Source of the DNA: Octadecabacter antarcticus 307
Lineage (GTDB): Bacteria > Pseudomonadota > Alphaproteobacteria > Rhodobacterales > Rhodobacteraceae
DNA length: 64,000 nt
Direction: 5' to 3'
Assembly: GCF_000155675.2 (NCBI RefSeq)
Contig: NC_020911.1
Span: 3,214,501-3,278,500 of the forward strand
The notes below the pieces were generated by a model. The model made no database searches and was not told where the DNA came from. It was given only the letters and a program-made list of their open reading frames with translations. This document shows, piece after piece, positions 17,925-28,698 of the stretch. A program made the position numbers and the translations under genes. The stretch's first letter is position 1, and each line of letters begins with the position of its first letter.

Positions 17925-18791
17925 ATGACAGAAATGACAACCGTGCCGAATTTTCAAAACGATATAAGCCCCATCACCAAAGCCGTCCCCACCCTGCCCG
18001 ACGCGCAAACGGTCACGCAAGTGAAACACTACACAGACCGCCTGTTCAGCTTTCGCTGCACGCGGCCCGCGTCGATGCGGTTTCGGTCCGGCGAATTCGT
18101 GATGATCGGGTTGATGGGCGATCCGCACCCTGAAACCGGCAAGGTCAAACCGCTGCTGCGCGCCTATTCCATCGCGTCACCAAACTGGGACGACGAGTTG
18201 GAATTCTATTCCATCAAAGTGCAAGACGGCCCCCTGACATCGCGTCTACAACACCTTGAAGTCGGACAACAAATCATCCTGCGCCCCAAACCCGTTGGCA
18301 CGCTTGTGCACGACGCATTGCTGCCCGGTAAACGGCTGTGGTTCTTTGCCACCGGCACGGGTTTTGCACCCTTCGCCAGCCTGCTGCGCGAACCGCAAAC
18401 TTACGAAGACTACAACGAAATCATCATCACCCACACCTGCCGCGAAGTTGGTGAACTGACCTACGGCCACGATCTGATCGAAGGCCTTAAGACGGATGAA
18501 TTGCTGAACGACGTCATCGGCGATGGGTTCTGGAAGAAGATCAAATACTACCCGACCACAACCCGTGAGCAGAGCCCAAAGATGGGCCGGATCACCGATC
18601 TGATGAAGTCCGGTGCGGTGTTCACCGATCTGGACGTGCCACCGCTGAACCCTGAAAGCGACCGCGCGATGATTTGCGGCAATATGGCGTTTAATCTGGA
18701 ACTTAAGGCGATGCTTGGGGATTATGGACTGCTCGAAGGCGCTAATTCCAACCCACAGCACTATGTGGTCGAGAAAGCGTTCTTAGAATAA
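17925..18791 (+). CDS. fpr: ferredoxin-NADP reductase
   Basis: FAD flavoprotein (288 aa from the ATG at 17925) that moves electrons between NADPH and ferredoxin, here probably feeding sulfite reductase. The FAD-binding barrel carries RAYSIASPNWDDELEFYSIK (about residues 81-100). The NADP domain carries FFATGTGFAPFASLLRE and MICGNMAFNLELKAML. The C-terminal EKAFLE is typical of the bacterial plant-type subclass. The start is uncertain: ATGs at 17925 and 17934 and a TTG at 17910 are all in frame, and no clear ribosome site decides. A strong terminator follows. Confidence 0.88.
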   Translation: MTEMTTVPNFQNDISPITKAVPTLPDAQTVTQVKHYTDRLFSFRCTRPASMRFRSGEFVMIGLMGDPHPETGKVKPLLRAYSIASPNWDDELEFYSIKVQDGPLTSRLQHLEVGQQIILRPKPVGTLVHDALLPGKRLWFFATGTGFAPFASLLREPQTYEDYNEIIITHTCREVGELTYGHDLIEGLKTDELLNDVIGDGFWKKIKYYPTTTREQSPKMGRITDLMKSGAVFTDLDVPPLNPESDRAMICGNMAFNLELKAMLGDYGLLEGANSNPQHYVVEKAFLE

Positions 18792-18813
18792 ACACTAATT
18801 ATTAGACAAAAAA

Positions 18814-18850
18814 GGGCCGCTCGCCAATAAATGGTGAGCGGCCCTCTCTA
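18814..18850. terminator. Rho-independent terminator, bidirectional
   Basis: Stem GGGCCGCTCGCC / GGTGAGCGGCCC (18814-18844) with an A-rich run before it and a pyrimidine run after it. It lies between fpr and the convergent alanine-rich gene and can serve both. Confidence 0.8.
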
Positions 18851-18868
18851 TTTAGTTTGCAGCAAAGC

Positions 18869-19621
18869 TTACATGCCGAGGATGGTGCGCAGACGCGCGA
18901 GTGTGCCCTCAAGCAGTGCAGGATTGCGCTGAGCACCGATCAGGCCTGCACGGGACACGGCCTTGGTGGTCGCATCCAGATCGGAGTTTTCGATCATCGC
19001 GGCAACCGCGTCGAAATCGAACCCTTCGGTTGTCAGTGCCGCCCCCATGTCGCCAACACGTCCAGCAGCATCGCCCGTCAAAACAGCAATGTCGTCAACC
19101 ATGTCTGTCACAGCGCCTTCAACGGACACGACAACATCGTCGACCATTTCAGTCACTGTCTCGACGCCTTCAGCGGTGGCGGCAGCTTCGTCTGCGGCAG
19201 CGGTGGCGGCAGCTTCGTCTGCGGCAGCGGTGGCGGCAGCTTCTTCTGCGGCAGCGGTGGCGGCAGCTTCTTCTGCGGCAGCGGCAGCTTCTTCTGCGGC
19301 AGCGGCAGCTTCTTCTGCGGCAGCGGTGGCGGCAGCTTCTTCTGCGGCAGCGGCAGCTTCTTCTGCGGCAGCGGTGGCGGCAGCTGCAGCGGCTTCTTCT
19401 GCGGCAGCTGCAGCGGCTTCTTCTGCGGCAGCTGCAGCGGCTTCTTCTGCGGCAGCGGTGGCTTCTTCTTCAGCGGCTTCGTCCGTAGCACCTTCAGCAG
19501 CGTCAGACACCATTTCAGTTACACCTGAAAAAACCTGCGCCGGGTTCGTGTCGTTAACGCCCCATTGGTAACCAAAAAAGCCCAGTACTGCGATGGCAAT
19601 AATTGCGATCGTGCCTCTCAT
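18869..19621 (-). CDS. alanine/glutamate-rich repeat protein with membrane anchor
   Basis: The protein (250 aa) begins with a signal anchor (MRGTIAIIAIAVLGFFGYQW). Residues 45-150 are almost only Ala, Glu and Thr in repeats like AAAEEAAA and TAAADEAA. A normal-complexity C-terminal domain follows (about residues 155-250; VTEMVDDVVVSVEGAVTDM, FDFDAVAAMIENSDLD). The repeat would form a long single helix or coiled rod in the periplasm, displaying the C-terminal domain. At DNA level it is a minisatellite (about 19171-19485) of 15- and 24-base units, so length polymorphism is expected. I do not recognise the C-terminal domain and assign no function. Confidence 0.8.
   Translation of the reverse strand: MRGTIAIIAIAVLGFFGYQWGVNDTNPAQVFSGVTEMVSDAAEGATDEAAEEEATAAAEEAAAAAAEEAAAAAAEEAAAAAATAAAEEAAAAAEEAAATAAAEEAAAAAEEAAAAAEEAAATAAAEEAAATAAADEAAATAAADEAAATAEGVETVTEMVDDVVVSVEGAVTDMVDDIAVLTGDAAGRVGDMGAALTTEGFDFDAVAAMIENSDLDATTKAVSRAGLIGAQRNPALLEGTLARLRTILGM
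19171..19485. repeat. in-frame minisatellite inside the Ala-rich gene
   Basis: Tandem and interspersed units of GCGGCAGCTTCTTCT (15 bases) and 24-base derivatives such as GCAGCGGTGGCGGCAGCTTC plus GTCT. All are multiples of three, so copy-number change keeps the frame. Confidence 0.85.
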
Positions 19622-19825
19622 GTTCTTCGTCCTTCAAAAACTTGTAGCCCCAAAATGGAACTCCGGCGGACATATGCCATGCTGCGCGTGCAAAGAAAAG
19701 CGGGAAGCGGGGGCTACCTTCCCCCTTAGATAGAGCCGTCGATTTAGAATTTTTGCGCCTTGAAGTGCACCGCACTCGGGTTTACGATGACCGCCTGAAA
19801 GCAGAACAATCAAAGGAAAAGTCCA

Positions 19826-20374
19826 ATAGCCCGCAGACCCCATAACGCACCGCCGCAGCGTGACACCGGCCCCCGCGTCAATGACCGAATTCGCGCCACT
19901 GAAATTCGCCTTATTGGCGCAGATGGCGAAAACGCCGGCGTTGTGACGCCTGAGCGCGCTATGCAGATGGCGGATGAGGCTGGCCTCGATCTGGTAGAAA
20001 TTTCACCCAATGCGACGCCGCCCGTCTGTAAAATCATGGACTTCGGCAAATTCAAATACGAGACCCAAAAGCGCGAGGCCGAGGCCCGCAAAAAGCAGAA
20101 AATCATCGAGATTAAAGAGGTTAAGTTTCGACCAAACACCGATATCAATGACTACGACGTAAAAATGCGCAACGTGTATAAGTTCCTCGAAAATGGTGAC
20201 AAGGTGAAGGTGACATTGCGGTTTCGTGGTCGCGAAATGGCGCACCAGAACTTGGGCCGTGAATTGCTTGAGCGCGTTGCCGCCGATACCACCGATCAGG
20301 GCAAGGTTGAGAACTTCCCGAAGATGGAAGGCCGCCAAATGGTCATGCTGATCGGACCATTGCCCCAGAAGTAA
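19826..20374 (+). CDS. infC: translation initiation factor IF-3, AUA start codon
   Basis: IF-3 (182 aa) binds the 30S subunit and proofreads initiator tRNA and start codons. The recognisable N-domain begins [20 protein letters not shown], and the C-domain includes [20 protein letters not shown] and [13 protein letters not shown]. The frame is open upstream of the first GTG (19943), and the conserved N-terminus begins exactly at ATA (19826-19828), with AAAGGAA nine bases before it. Non-standard AUU/AUA starts in infC allow IF-3 to repress its own translation, as shown for the AUU of Escherichia coli. Starting at GTG would delete most of the N-domain. Confidence 0.9.
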   Translation: MARRPHNAPPQRDTGPRVNDRIRATEIRLIGADGENAGVVTPERAMQMADEAGLDLVEISPNATPPVCKIMDFGKFKYETQKREAEARKKQKIIEIKEVKFRPNTDINDYDVKMRNVYKFLENGDKVKVTLRFRGREMAHQNLGRELLERVAADTTDQGKVENFPKMEGRQMVMLIGPLPQK

Positions 20375-20399
20375 CTGCGCCTGTTTGGATCAAGATTTG

Positions 20400-20437
20400 G
20401 AGCGTCGTTCTCAACTGAACGGCGCTCTCATCGTTTT
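20400..20437 (+). terminator. infC terminator
   Basis: Stem GAGCGTCGTT / AACGGCGCTC (20400-20427) followed by a T-run at 20433-20437, 25 bases after the infC stop. A second hairpin GGCCCGC / GCGGGTC (20461-20490) follows and may terminate the opposite strand. Confidence 0.75.
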
Positions 20438-20513
20438 TCCGACATGTCGTTCATGAAAAAGGCCCGCACTCCCTGTTTGGACAGCGGGTCTTTCTTGACG
20501 TCAAACTAAACTG

Positions 20514-21850
20514 TTAACGCAGCAGTTGCGTTATGTTGCGCACGGTGGCGCGGCGACTGGCCTGTTCAGCCGGTTGCGTCTGAACTTTCAGCAGCGATTC
20601 ACCGCAGCCTTACGTCGCAAGCTTCGCCGCGGGCACGTCGAAGTATTGCGTCAGCGCCAGTGCAACGGTCTCTGCGCGGCGATCCGACCGCGCAAAATTC
20701 TAGCCCTCTGCGTCACTGCATCCATGTGACCCTCAATCAAGAACACTTCGCCCGCACGCTCAACGATCGGGTCTTTGATGGCCGTGCGAGGATCACCAGC
20801 TTGCGTGACTGATCAGGCTGGATCGCGGCAGACCCCGAGGGCAACGTGATCGCGCTAAGTTTAATCACAGGGGACAATTCGCTCACCTTACGGATGGACC
20901 GCACTTGGCGCAACGAAAACGTCCGATCTAGCGGGACAGCCATTTCAGCCACCAATGCCGCGCGCAATTGGGCCTCGGTGACAGCTGATGATGTCAGATT
21001 TGCTAGGACTGGCGCACGCGGCAAAGTTGACCCGCCGATGGCGCGTACTTCTTACGTGTCGTCGAACAATTCAATCTGGCTGCCGTCGGCCAAAACCAAG
21101 GCGCGGCACAGAACGCGACCGTCAGCGGCACGGATTGTGACAGCTTCGCTGCCATCAGAGCGGGTCACAAACGAGCGGGTAGAGCCATCATTGAACGTTT
21201 CGGTGCGCACTTGGGATCCGGGCTGGCGCAGCAGCACATCATCCATCGTCTTTCAAAACGCGCAACTGCACGTCAGTGCCTTGCAACACAACGCGGTCGC
21301 CGAAGTTTGACACAACTCCATCGCCGTTAGACAAAATCGATCTGATCGCAACCGCACCAAGACCGACCAGAAGGGCCTTTGCGAAATTGGTCAAGCCGCC
21401 GTTGTTGATACCGGAAGATGCTGCAACATCACTGATTGCTGCGGCTTCAAAATCGTTATCTGCGGTGCGAACGTCACCTTCGACAAATGTTTTGGTCATA
21501 ATTCCCCCCTCAACCTCATTGTCTGACGCGGCAGCGGCTGTTGGTGTCTCTTCTACCGTTTCCTTAGACTTGAGGGCACTGCTTGAGTGACTTGTGCGGC
21601 CTGCGCGACGCGCGCCACGACCCTGGCAGCGGTCGCTTTTTCAGCCGCAACGCCCTCATTTGACGCCTACACAGCAACCTAATCGGCCTCCCCCTGAACA
21701 GTTGCGCCAAGTGCGCGAGACCGCGCATCGGCGCTCTAAATCAGCCTGCCGTCGAGGGTGCGCGGCAGTTGTGGCGACGCAGGATCGCGGATCGGGGCCG
21801 TTTCTTGCGACTATGCGGGCCCGACAGCCATGCTCGACGACAAGACAATC
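20514..21850 (-). pseudogene. OmpA-family outer membrane protein, multiply disrupted
   Basis: On the minus strand pieces of one OmpA-family protein lie in order but in different frames. They are: EVEGGIMTKTFVEGDVRTAD (near 21500), SNFGDRVVLQGTDVQLRVLK (21260-21320), DDVLLRQPGSQVRTETFNDG (21190-21245), AALVAEMAVPLDRTFSLRQV (20890-20960), EVFLIEGHMDAV (near 20730) and ESLLKVQTQPAEQASRRATV up to a TAA at 20514. At least two frameshifts, one internal TAA (GCGACGTAAGGC) and loss of part of the C-terminal OmpA peptidoglycan-binding motif are visible. The N-terminal part towards 21850 is barely recognisable. This gene is dead. Confidence 0.8.
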
Positions 21851-22098
21851 GACGTTGAAGTGGAATATTAATTTGGACCTTGGAAACCTCAGTTTTCTGG
21901 AACTCGGTTTATGTGGGATCGCAGAGATAACGACCAAAGAATGCCAACAGTTCCGGCACAGTTTAAGCGCTTGCGAAATTCCGCCAGCAGCTCAGCAGGT
22001 GCCCGCATATTGCCCACAAAAAGGCCCCCGCGACAATGTCGCATAGGCCCTATTTAGGTTTCAGTCGCCGACCACCAACTAACACATCAACCGACAGA

Positions 22099-22887
22099 TT
22101 AGTTGGAGGCAGTGACCGCGCGGCCTGTCATGACCTTTACCAAATGGGCACGGTAGGCCCCCGATCCATGCAGGTCAGCAATCATTCCGTCACCGGCCAA
22201 AGACAATTCGCCCAATGCGTCAGCTGAGAAGTCAGCGCTCAGCGCAGCCTCGGCGTCACGCCAGCGGAACACGCCACTTTCAGAAGCCCCCGTCACAGCC
22301 ACCCGCACACCGTCGGCGTATTTTGCGACCATGACAGCCACCAGCGCGAACCGTGATGCAGGTTGGACAAATTTTTCATAGTGGGATTTTTCGGGCACCG
22401 GAAAGCGGACTTCAGTGATGATCTCGCCCTCCTCTAAAGCGGTGGTAAACATGCCTTGAAAATAGTCATCGGCGGCAATTTCGCGGCTGTTGGTGATGAT
22501 GCTCGCACCGGATGCCAAGGCAGCAGCCGGATAACAGGCCGATGGGTCGTTGTTGGCCAAACTACCGCCGATGGTGCCTCGATTGCGCACCGCAGGATCA
22601 CCGATCCGCGCTGCCAGTGCCATCAAGCCGGGATAGGCTGTGGCCTCGCGTGCAACGCTCCCATGGGTCGTCGCGCCACCGATGCAAACCTCACCGGCGG
22701 TGGACATACACACGCCTTGCATTTCGCCGATTGCCGTCAGGCTGACCAAGGTCGATGGCATCGCAAGTCGCTGTTTAAGCGTGGGGATCAACGTCTGCCC
22801 ACCGCCCAGCGCCTGTGCGTCTTCCTCTTTCAAAGCAGCGACTGCATCCGCAATCGTGTGAGGCCGTGTCATTTCAAAGTTATACAT
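22099..22887 (-). CDS. molybdenum hydroxylase, FAD-binding medium subunit (CoxM-like)
   Basis: FAD subunit (262 aa) of a xanthine dehydrogenase/CO dehydrogenase-family enzyme. It has the two FAD motifs of this subunit: [13 protein letters not shown] (about residues 26-38) and [13 protein letters not shown] (about 107-119). It is the third gene of a large-small-medium set on the minus strand (small 25965-25480, large 25389-23008, medium 22887-22099), with XdhC upstream. It passes electrons from the iron-sulfur subunit to its acceptor. The substrate is set by the large subunit. Confidence 0.9.
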   Translation of the reverse strand: MYNFEMTRPHTIADAVAALKEEDAQALGGGQTLIPTLKQRLAMPSTLVSLTAIGEMQGVCMSTAGEVCIGGATTHGSVAREATAYPGLMALAARIGDPAVRNRGTIGGSLANNDPSACYPAAALASGASIITNSREIAADDYFQGMFTTALEEGEIITEVRFPVPEKSHYEKFVQPASRFALVAVMVAKYADGVRVAVTGASESGVFRWRDAEAALSADFSADALGELSLAGDGMIADLHGSGAYRAHLVKVMTGRAVTASN

Positions 22888-22909
22888 CTCTTGTCTTCCT
22901 TTGTGTCGC

Positions 22910-23009
22910 CAAATGCCGCGTTACGCTTCTTTGGTTCAAAAATACCCCGGGGGGTTCGAAGAACGGGGCAGAGCCCCACGGATCGAACAGGGCACAGCCC
23001 TGTTCGATC
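22910..23009. repeat. repeat-rich spacer with three hairpins
   Basis: Right after the large-subunit stop, read on the minus strand: a perfect hairpin GATCGAACAGGGC-TGT-GCCCTGTTCGATC (22981-23009), GGGGCTCTGCCCC, then CCGGGGTATTTTTGAACC. Positions 22925-22946 are a second copy of the repeat seen at 11538. The stop codon itself lies in the first stem. It may attenuate or process the transcript between the large and medium subunits. Confidence 0.6.
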
Positions 23010-25389
23010 ACCTGTTCATCGCCTCCCATACGCGGCTCGGCGTCAGGGGCATGTCGATGTGGGTGACATTTTTGCCGCCCCGTTGCAGCGCGTCGATCAC
23101 AGCGTTGACGACCGTCGGCGGCGATCCAATCGCCCCCGCTTCACCGCAGCCTTTAGCGCCCAACGGATTGTGCGTACACGGCGTTCCGTCCTCATGGTTC
23201 ACCTGAAAAAACGGAAAATCGTCCGCCCGCGGCATCGCGTAATCCATATAGGACGCGCTGAGAAGTTGGCCGTCGCCGTCATAGCTTGTCTGTTCAATCA
23301 AGGCTTGTCCGACGCCTTGGCCAATACCGCCATGCACCTGCCCCGTTACGATCATCGGATTGATGATGTTGCCAAAATCATCCGCTGCCGCAAACTTTTC
23401 GATAGTGACTTTGCCAGTTTCAGGATCAACCTCGACCTCACAGGCATAGGCGCCTGACGGATATGTAAAGTTCGCGGGGTCATAAAACGCCGTCTCCTCA
23501 AGCCCCGGTTCGATGTCTTCAATCGGGTATTGATGCGGGATATAGGCCTTCAGTGCGACCTCGCCGAAACTTACCGATTTGTTGGTGCCTGCGACTGTAA
23601 ACTGTCCATCGACAAGTTCGATATCCGCGTCCGACGCTTCCAGCATATGCGCTGCGATCTTTTTGGCTTTAACGATGATCTTTTCCGTTGCCCGCACCAC
23701 TGCCGATCCGCACACCGCCAAAGACCGCGACCCGTAGGTTCCCATGCCAAAGGGGATTTTCGCCGTGTCGCCATGCACAATTTCAATGCTTTGTGCATCA
23801 ATCCCCAGCATATCCGCGACGATCTGCGGAAAGGCTGTTTCATGCCCCTGCCCGTGGCTGTGCGCCCCGACCATAACGGCCAGACTGCCCGTCGCGTTCA
23901 CCCGTACCGTGGCCGCATCGTACAGCCCAACCCGCGCACCAAGAATGCCAACCAGATTGGACGGAGCGATACCACAGGCCTCAATGTAAGCGTTCAGACC
24001 AAGGCCGCGCAGTTTGCCGTTTTTCGCGCTCTCAACGCGGCGCGCCTCAAACCCGTCGCGGTCAATCATCACCTCAAGCTTGTCCATCTGCCGGTCGTAA
24101 TTGCCGCTGTCGTATTCAAGACCCGCCGCTGACGCGAATGGATACTGATCAGGTTTAATGAAGTTCATCCGCCGCAATTCAATCGGGTCCATCCCCAATT
24201 CGCGCGCGGTCATGTCGATCACCCGTTCAAGGGAATAGGTGGCCTCAGGCCGCCCAGCGCCACGATAGGCGTCAACAGGTGCGGTATTGGTGAACACCGC
24301 CTTCACGTTCACATAGACATTTGGAACCGTGTAATTGCCTGCCATCAATGTGCCATGCAAAAACGTCGGCGTGACGGTAGCAAAGTTCGACAAGTACGCG
24401 CCGACGTTCGCCATGGTTTCCGTGCGAAACGCGATGAATGTACCGTCTTTTTCGCAGGCCAGTTCGATCTTGGTGACGTGATCGCGCCCGTGGGCATCGG
24501 CCAGGAAACTTTCAGACCGTGACGCGGTCCAGCGGACAGGGCGTCTTAGCTTTTTGGATGCCGCCAGCACCAGCGCCTCTTCGCCGTAGTGATAGATTTT
24601 GGATCCAAAACCGCCGCCGACATCAGGTGCCACGACCCGCAGTTTATTCTCGGGAATGCCCAGTACAAACGCCGATATCAGCAGCCGCGTCAGGTGCGGG
24701 TTCTGCGACGTCGTATAGAGTGTGTATTCACCCGTACCACGGTTGTAGTCAGCAGTAGATGCACGTGGTTCCATCGCATTGGGCACCAGACGGTTGTTCA
24801 CCAATTCCAGTGTCGTCACATGGGGTGCGGCCTTGATCGCTGCGTCCGTCACCGCGCGGTTGTCTTCGATCCAACCCCAGTCAAAACAAACGTTGGTTGC
24901 AATTTCGTCGTGGACCAGATTGCCGCTTTTGACCGCCTCGGCCATGTTGATCACCGATGGCAGTTCTTCTATATCGGCTTCGATCGCAGCCACAGCGTCC
25001 ATCGCCTGCGCGCGGGTTTCAGCAACGACCGCCGCGTATGCGTCCCCCACATGGCGCACTTTGCCGTGGGCTAAAACGGGGCGCTTGGGTTCTTTCATCG
25101 GCTCGCCATCGCGTGAATTTATCAGCCAGCCTGCGGGGTTGCCGCCAACTTCGACAAAATCCTCACCTGTGAACACCGCCAACACGCCGGGCATGGCCGC
25201 TGCCGCGCTGGTATCAATTAACTTAATGACCCCGTTGGCGACGTCAGATCGCGCAAACACTGCATGGGTCTGTCCCTGCAGTTGGATGTCATCGGTATAT
25301 GTGCCTTCACCGGTTAAAAACCGGATATCTTCGCGGCGCAGCGTGCTGGCGCCAATTCCGCCATCTACCTGTGTATTGTCTTTGGGCAT
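23008..25389 (-). CDS. molybdenum hydroxylase large subunit, form II CoxL-like
   Basis: Molybdopterin-cytosine-dinucleotide subunit (793 aa). The signature is AYRGAGRPE (about residue 370), the form II motif, and not the CSFR motif of true aerobic CO dehydrogenase. The C-terminus has the catalytic glutamate region [15 protein letters not shown] (about residues 744-758). The substrate is therefore probably an aromatic, purine-like or aldehyde compound rather than CO. AGGGAGGAC precedes the ATG. It is encoded between the small and medium subunit genes. Confidence 0.92.
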   Translation of the reverse strand: MPKDNTQVDGGIGASTLRREDIRFLTGEGTYTDDIQLQGQTHAVFARSDVANGVIKLIDTSAAAAMPGVLAVFTGEDFVEVGGNPAGWLINSRDGEPMKEPKRPVLAHGKVRHVGDAYAAVVAETRAQAMDAVAAIEADIEELPSVINMAEAVKSGNLVHDEIATNVCFDWGWIEDNRAVTDAAIKAAPHVTTLELVNNRLVPNAMEPRASTADYNRGTGEYTLYTTSQNPHLTRLLISAFVLGIPENKLRVVAPDVGGGFGSKIYHYGEEALVLAASKKLRRPVRWTASRSESFLADAHGRDHVTKIELACEKDGTFIAFRTETMANVGAYLSNFATVTPTFLHGTLMAGNYTVPNVYVNVKAVFTNTAPVDAYRGAGRPEATYSLERVIDMTARELGMDPIELRRMNFIKPDQYPFASAAGLEYDSGNYDRQMDKLEVMIDRDGFEARRVESAKNGKLRGLGLNAYIEACGIAPSNLVGILGARVGLYDAATVRVNATGSLAVMVGAHSHGQGHETAFPQIVADMLGIDAQSIEIVHGDTAKIPFGMGTYGSRSLAVCGSAVVRATEKIIVKAKKIAAHMLEASDADIELVDGQFTVAGTNKSVSFGEVALKAYIPHQYPIEDIEPGLEETAFYDPANFTYPSGAYACEVEVDPETGKVTIEKFAAADDFGNIINPMIVTGQVHGGIGQGVGQALIEQTSYDGDGQLLSASYMDYAMPRADDFPFFQVNHEDGTPCTHNPLGAKGCGEAGAIGSPPTVVNAVIDALQRGGKNVTHIDMPLTPSRVWEAMNR

Positions 25390-25479
25390 TCTTAGTCCTC
25401 CCTAAAAGCCGCTCATCCGCTTTGATGCGCCGTCCTCGCCTCCCCGCGAAAACAGCCAAAGCTGGATGAACTGGCGAAT

Positions 25480-25965
25480 TTATTCAGCGGCGATGCGCGA
25501 TACATCCTGACCAGACGCAGCCATGATCGCTTTGACGATGTTGTGGTATCCGGTGCAGCGGCAGATATTGCCGTCAAGATAGGTGCGTATGTCTTGCACC
25601 GACGGTTTCGGATTATCCTTGAGCAGGGACGCCGTAGACATCACCATACCCGGTGTACAAAATCCGCACTGCAATCCGTGGTGATCTTGGAACGCCCGCT
25701 GGATCACGTTCAGCGACCCGTCTTCATTTGCCTGACCTTCGATCGTGCCAACGTCTGCACCGTCCGCTTCGGCCGCAAACATCGTGCAGGCCTTTACCGC
25801 TTCGCCATTCACATGCACGACGCAAGCCCCGCACTGGCTGGTGTCACAGCCAATATGCGTGCCGGTCAAATTCAAATCTACGCGCAGAAATTCCGACAGC
25901 AACGTTCGCCCTTCGACGTCGCCGCTGACAGCTTTTCCATTCACCGTCATTGAAACCTGTGCCAT
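25480..25965 (-). CDS. molybdenum hydroxylase, [2Fe-2S] small subunit (CoxS-like)
   Basis: Iron-sulfur subunit (161 aa). The plant-type ferredoxin cluster is in [16 protein letters not shown] (about residues 39-54). The second cluster is in [10 protein letters not shown] and [11 protein letters not shown] (about residues 98-140). It carries electrons from the molybdenum site to FAD. It begins with GGGAGGATC before the ATG and is 90 bases ahead of the large subunit gene. Confidence 0.93.
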   Translation of the reverse strand: MAQVSMTVNGKAVSGDVEGRTLLSEFLRVDLNLTGTHIGCDTSQCGACVVHVNGEAVKACTMFAAEADGADVGTIEGQANEDGSLNVIQRAFQDHHGLQCGFCTPGMVMSTASLLKDNPKPSVQDIRTYLDGNICRCTGYHNIVKAIMAASGQDVSRIAAE

Positions 25966-26041
25966 GTGCGATCCTCCCAGATATGCAAGTGTTGGTGCGA
26001 GTTAAGCACGCCATCAACGATCTGAGAACACCTTTTCGCGA

Positions 26042-27040
26042 TCATTTTCCTTGACGCAAGATTTGCGTCACCTGCGCCATGACACTCACTGCAATCTCGG
26101 CGGGTGAACGCCCGCCAATATCAAGACCAACTGGCGCGTTAATCCGCGCGATTGCGTCCATGTCAAATCCAGCTTCAACCAGCCGTTGCACGCGTTTGGC
26201 GTGGGTGCGTTTCGACCCAAGACATCCAAGGTAAAACACATCCGAGCGCAGTGCCGCCATGATCGCCGAATCATCCAGTTTCGCATCATGGGTCAACGTA
26301 ACAATGGCGCAGCGCGCATCTAAGCCCGCGGATTCTAACGCCGCATCCGGCCAATCGTCCAAGATTTTCAGGTCGGGAAACCGCTTTGGCGACGCGAATG
26401 CGGGGCGTGGATCGACCAGTACAACGTCATAGCCGCAGGCGCGCGCCATCACTGCAAGGAATTGCGCGATATGCACACCGCCGACAATAAACATCCGCAA
26501 GGGTGGGTTATGAACGGCGACGAACGTGCGCCCATCGTCTTCCACGCCTGAGCGATCCAGTCGAAATCGGTCAGGGTAAGCATCTGCGCCAAATATCCGT
26601 CTGGGAACTGAACCGTGAAGGTCATCAATATCAACGGCGTAGGCAACGGGCTCTCGGCGTTCCCGCCTTGCTACTAATTCGGTAAGCGTTCCTAAATCCC
26701 AAGCTTCCCCATGTATTGCTTCGACCAACACCTTGATGCGGCCACCGCAGGCAAGCCCCACCGCAAAGGCCTCATCGTTGGTAACACCGAATTCCATCAG
26801 TCGCGCGCGCTTTTGGTCTGGGCCACCCTCTAGCGCGTCCAGTGCTTCGGTGATCACCGCGCCCTCAACGCAACCACCCGACACGGACCCTTCCATGTGG
26901 CCGTCATCGCGAATCACCAATTGGCTGCCAACGGGTCGCGGGGCGGACCCCCATGTTTCGACAACGGTGGCCACAACCACGCCGCGCCCTGCAAGATGCC
27001 AGTCCAATGCTAGCCGAGGCAGACCACCCAGATCGCTCAA
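26042..27040 (-). CDS. XdhC/CoxF family molybdenum-enzyme maturation protein
   Basis: The protein (332 aa) has the XdhC N-terminal domain ([29 protein letters not shown], residues 19-70) and a C-terminal Rossmann domain ([36 protein letters not shown]). These proteins bind molybdenum cofactor and help sulfurate and insert it into hydroxylases, here presumably the CoxLMS-like enzyme beside it. The start is a TTG overlapping the stop of the LysM gene (TTGA), preceded by GGGGGCG. Confidence 0.88.
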   Translation of the reverse strand: MSDLGGLPRLALDWHLAGRGVVVATVVETWGSAPRPVGSQLVIRDDGHMEGSVSGGCVEGAVITEALDALEGGPDQKRARLMEFGVTNDEAFAVGLACGGRIKVLVEAIHGEAWDLGTLTELVARRERREPVAYAVDIDDLHGSVPRRIFGADAYPDRFRLDRSGVEDDGRTFVAVHNPPLRMFIVGGVHIAQFLAVMARACGYDVVLVDPRPAFASPKRFPDLKILDDWPDAALESAGLDARCAIVTLTHDAKLDDSAIMAALRSDVFYLGCLGSKRTHAKRVQRLVEAGFDMDAIARINAPVGLDIGGRSPAEIAVSVMAQVTQILRQGK

Positions 27041-28602
27041 TTGTCGCCCCCGCTGTCGTCTGGGCTAACGTCTTTGCGGTCGGGCGGCGGTATCGTGAAC
27101 ACCTGACCGGGATAAATCAGGTCGGGGTCGCGAATCCGGTCGCGGTTGGCCTCGAATACTTTGAAATACAAAATCCCCAACCCGTAGCGTTCTTCTGCAA
27201 TCGCCCACAGTGTCGCGCCGGGCTGTACGGTCCGCGTTGCCACGGTGAAGTTCGGGTTGGCTACGTCCTCGGCCATGGCCGCAATCACATTCTCAGGGTC
27301 TTCGCGCAGAAACGGCGTTTCAATCCGGCTGACAACGTCGCCCTCCGCGTCAATTTCATCAATGCGCAAGGTGTAAACGCCGGCGTCCACGTCCGGCAGA
27401 TCGCCGCGCCAAGTGCCGTTTTCATCGATTGGCAGGCGGCTAACGGGCGTGTTGTCGACATAGACCTGCACAAACCCGTCCTCACCCTGTAAGGTGGCGC
27501 GGCCGCGCAAGGTTACATCGCCAGACGGCTCATAGGTGATGGCATCGAGGGCGACATTGGACATGACTTCTGGCGGCGTGTCCGCTGCAATCGCTGGCTG
27601 GATCACCTCGACGCCGTCTGGCGTGATGGCAAGAATGGCGGGGGTGGACGGGTTGGATGGATTGCTTTGCGCATCTTCGCTGGCAATCACGACCTCTGTT
27701 GGCGTTTGCTCTGCTGGAGTGGGGTCTGGTGTTGGCGTGTCAGCCGGAATCTCAGTCGCTGTCACGACAGGTTTTTCAGTATTTACGGCTTCAACCGGTG
27801 CTTGGTCAACAACTGCGACGGGCGCTTGGGCAATGGTTTCTACGGGTGTTTCATCGGACATTTCATCGGGTGTTTGGTCGAGCGCGGCAACTGGCTCATC
27901 ATTCGGTGTCTCGGTGGATGCGCCGCTCGGTGTTTCAACAACTGGCGATGGCGCGACCTGTGTGACGACATCTGCCGCTACACCTGTGACCACTTGCGCC
28001 TGAGCCTCAGCAACATCAGGCGTGCCATTCTCGCCTGCGGGGACTTCTGGCGGGGTATCAGGCGCCTCAGCAATCGCAACAACAGTCGGCGCCGGATTGG
28101 CGGCCAGCGCAAACGTTCGGTCCGGCAGCATCGCCGCCCCATCAGGATCACTCAAGACTGTCAATATCCGCGGCGTATCTGAAAAGCCCAAGAAACCGAC
28201 GACAAAGAACGTACCGTCCGCGCTGGCCATGACGCGTTCGACTTCAACATCGTTCACCATCGCGGCGACGGGCAGGTTCGGCGTGGCCAGACCGGACACA
28301 ACAAACCCACCATCGGGTTCAAACCGCAGGTCGCGCAATGTGACAATGGCTTCAGGAGGCCGGTCCGCGGGTTGCAGCACTTGCCCTTCATCTACGGGGG
28401 GGGACGCGCCGATGTCTTCTTCGGCGACGGGATCAGGAACGACGGATTCAAGCGCCACATCTTGCCCCCGATCTTGGACTGGGTTTTGGATGGGCGCAGG
28501 CTGCGCGCTGGACTGATCCGGTATCGGTCGTAGATACATCGCAACAGCAATCGCCAACGCCGATACAAGGCCACCAGTGATCATTAAATTTCTCGTTTGC
28601 AA
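27037..28602 (-). CDS. LysM peptidoglycan-binding protein
   Basis: The protein (521 aa) has an N-terminal membrane anchor (about residues 7-25). A low-complexity region rich in Pro, Thr, Val, Glu and Asp (about 180-345) follows, then two Ig-like stretches ([20 protein letters not shown] near 98 and [20 protein letters not shown] near 367). A C-terminal LysM domain ([20 protein letters not shown]..., 458-510) is followed by PPPDRKD. It probably spans the periplasm and binds murein. GGGAGC before the TTG at 28602 suggests that start; an ATG at 28584 is the alternative. It overlaps xdhC by four bases. Confidence 0.85.
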   Translation of the reverse strand: MQTRNLMITGGLVSALAIAVAMYLRPIPDQSSAQPAPIQNPVQDRGQDVALESVVPDPVAEEDIGASPPVDEGQVLQPADRPPEAIVTLRDLRFEPDGGFVVSGLATPNLPVAAMVNDVEVERVMASADGTFFVVGFLGFSDTPRILTVLSDPDGAAMLPDRTFALAANPAPTVVAIAEAPDTPPEVPAGENGTPDVAEAQAQVVTGVAADVVTQVAPSPVVETPSGASTETPNDEPVAALDQTPDEMSDETPVETIAQAPVAVVDQAPVEAVNTEKPVVTATEIPADTPTPDPTPAEQTPTEVVIASEDAQSNPSNPSTPAILAITPDGVEVIQPAIAADTPPEVMSNVALDAITYEPSGDVTLRGRATLQGEDGFVQVYVDNTPVSRLPIDENGTWRGDLPDVDAGVYTLRIDEIDAEGDVVSRIETPFLREDPENVIAAMAEDVANPNFTVATRTVQPGATLWAIAEERYGLGILYFKVFEANRDRIRDPDLIYPGQVFTIPPPDRKDVSPDDSGGDN

Positions 28603-28698
28603 GATTTAGCTCCCCAACAGTTGGCAGACTGTAGCAACGGGACTATCAGGGGTCAAAAGGTGCTTTTGCCCTCCACCCAACTGTGATCGGATCGCGTC

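Noticed and set aside
19171..19485. CRISPR-like repeat track
   Set aside because: It is an in-frame minisatellite coding for Ala/Glu, with 15/24-base units and no unique spacers.
18901..19571. Long plus-strand reading frames opposite the Ala-rich gene
   Set aside because: They are by-products of the GC-rich repeat (Leu/Arg/Gln or Ala/Ser-only translations); only the minus frame has a signal anchor, a ribosome site position and a normal C-terminal domain.
23008..25389. Aerobic CO dehydrogenase (form I coxL)
   Set aside because: The CSFR active-site motif is absent; AYRGAGR indicates form II.
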